Source: CAYJPV01 sp964547975 (lineage in GTDB: Bacteria; Acidobacteriota; Vicinamibacteria; Vicinamibacterales; JAKQTR01). From it: a DNA stretch of 6,266 nt. The stretch spans positions 1 to 6,266 of the forward strand of contig CAZJRM010000272.1 of NCBI GenBank assembly GCA_964547975.1. Direction: 5' to 3'. Position numbers and translations under genes: made by a program. Position 1 is the first letter of the stretch. Each line of letters begins with the position of its first letter. The notes under the pieces were generated by a model. The model searched no databases, was not told where the DNA came from, and was given only the letters and a program-made list of their open reading frames with translations. Below are positions 5,596 to 6,266 of the stretch, piece after piece.

Positions 5596-6266
5596 GTGAC
5601 CGTCTCGATGCTCCAATCACATCTCGGCAAAGTCGATGTCGTCCTCGCCGCCCTGGAGAAGTCCCGGCCGACGGTGGCGGCACACTGCCGTCGCGTGTCG
5701 GCCTTCGCGGTACGGCTGGCGATGCAGTACGAGCTCGACCGCCACACTATCGAGACGATTCGCCTGGGCGCCCTGCTGCACGACGTCGGCAAGATGCTGA
5801 TCCCGGCCAAGATCCTGAACAAGCCGGGCCGCCCGACCGATCGCGAGTGGGAGGAACTCAAGATCCACCCCCAGCTCGGCATCGATGTCGTCCACCGGGC
5901 CGGCTTCGACGAAGACGTGTGTGAGATCGTGCTGTACCATCACGAACGGTACGACGGGCTCGGGTATCCGGACCACCTGTCGGGCAGCACGATCCCGCTG
6001 GCCGTACGAATCGTCACCGTGATGGACTCGTTCGACGCGCTGACCAGCGCGCGCGGCTACCGGGCCAGCCTCGGCATCGAGGCGGCGCGGACGCTCATTG
6101 CCCGGGGTGCAGGTACTCGATACTGCCCCTGGGTGGTGAGCGGTTTCCTCTCGCTCCCGGCCGCCATGCTGGACCTCCCCGAGGTGAGACCGGCTCACGA
6201 CGAGTGGCGTGCACGCTCGGGCCCCCGAATGAGCGAACCCGAGCACATGGTCCGGCCCTGGCAGAG
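5596..6266 (+). CDS. HD-GYP domain protein, probable cyclic-di-GMP phosphodiesterase, 3' partial
   Basis: The frame opens after TAG 5584-5586 and stays open to the window edge, giving 223 residues with no stop. The HD-GYP core spans about residues 25-187 (counted from GTG 5596): H30 in the first helix, HDVGK at 62-66 followed by IP at 69-70, KILNKPGRPT, H91, YHHERYDGLGYP with the HH pair 115-116 and GYP 123-125, then IPLAVRIVTVMDSFDALTSARGYR with D144. The metal ligands and the GYP motif are present, so c-di-GMP hydrolysis in the cytoplasm is likely. There is no receiver, PAS or membrane domain before the core; about 25 residues precede it, so the protein is a stand-alone domain unless something follows the edge. 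Residues after about 190 show no domain I recognise. The start is unsure: GTG 5596 and ATG 5608 are both possible and neither has a good Shine-Dalgarno site. Confidence 0.9.
   Translation, partial: MTVSMLQSHLGKVDVVLAALEKSRPTVAAHCRRVSAFAVRLAMQYELDRHTIETIRLGALLHDVGKMLIPAKILNKPGRPTDREWEELKIHPQLGIDVVHRAGFDEDVCEIVLYHHERYDGLGYPDHLSGSTIPLAVRIVTVMDSFDALTSARGYRASLGIEAARTLIARGAGTRYCPWVVSGFLSLPAAMLDLPEVRPAHDEWRARSGPRMSEPEHMVRPWQ

Noticed and set aside
5376..6246. Two minus-strand open frames opposite the HD-GYP gene and its upstream region
   Set aside because: They overlap each other and the conserved HD-GYP gene in antisense, and their translations show no family motif; one reads through the hairpin repeat.

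Overview
This GC-rich window holds a compact set of bacterial housekeeping genes in the order HDAC-family deacetylase (5' truncated) - leuS - lptE - holA on the plus strand, then rpsT on the minus strand converging on holA, then a plus-strand HD-GYP domain gene cut by the right edge. The lptE gene (LPS transport to the outer membrane) indicates a Gram-negative, diderm bacterium. The high GC content, the leuS-lptE-holA-rpsT neighbourhood, the AcuC/HDAC-like gene and a small GGGGCAGGGCTTCAGCCCC-type hairpin repeat would fit an Acidobacteriota- or Deltaproteobacteria-like genome. That assignment is inference; no marker here fixes the phylum.

Layout. Positions 1-882 encode a class II-type zinc deacetylase with all catalytic motifs, missing only its N-terminus. 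Ten bases later leuS (893-3445) begins; a perfect TATAAT lies across the upstream stop codon, so leuS may have its own promoter and an almost leaderless transcript. lptE follows after 3 bases and holA after 16 bases, so 1-4958 looks like one co-directional transcription unit. A 9-bp GC hairpin at 4968-4989 sits between the convergent holA and rpsT ends. rpsT has a readable control region on the minus strand: an extended -10, a leader hairpin, a Shine-Dalgarno site and a GTG start. Between rpsT and the last gene lie about 290 bases without a convincing gene, holding the rpsT promoter, a 10-bp-period CGTGCAC repeat and the REP-like hairpin. The last gene (5596 to the window end) is an HD-GYP cyclic-di-GMP phosphodiesterase-type protein with intact metal-binding residues.

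Functionally the plus-strand cluster mixes tRNA charging (LeuRS), outer-membrane LPS assembly (LptE) and the replication clamp loader (Pol III delta), an arrangement also known from leuS-lptE-holA in E. coli. I see no mobile element, CRISPR array, tRNA or rRNA, and no clear sign of a new multi-gene system. The points most worth a second look are non-coding: the possible leaderless leuS promoter, the rpsT leader and the two short repeats upstream of the HD-GYP gene.
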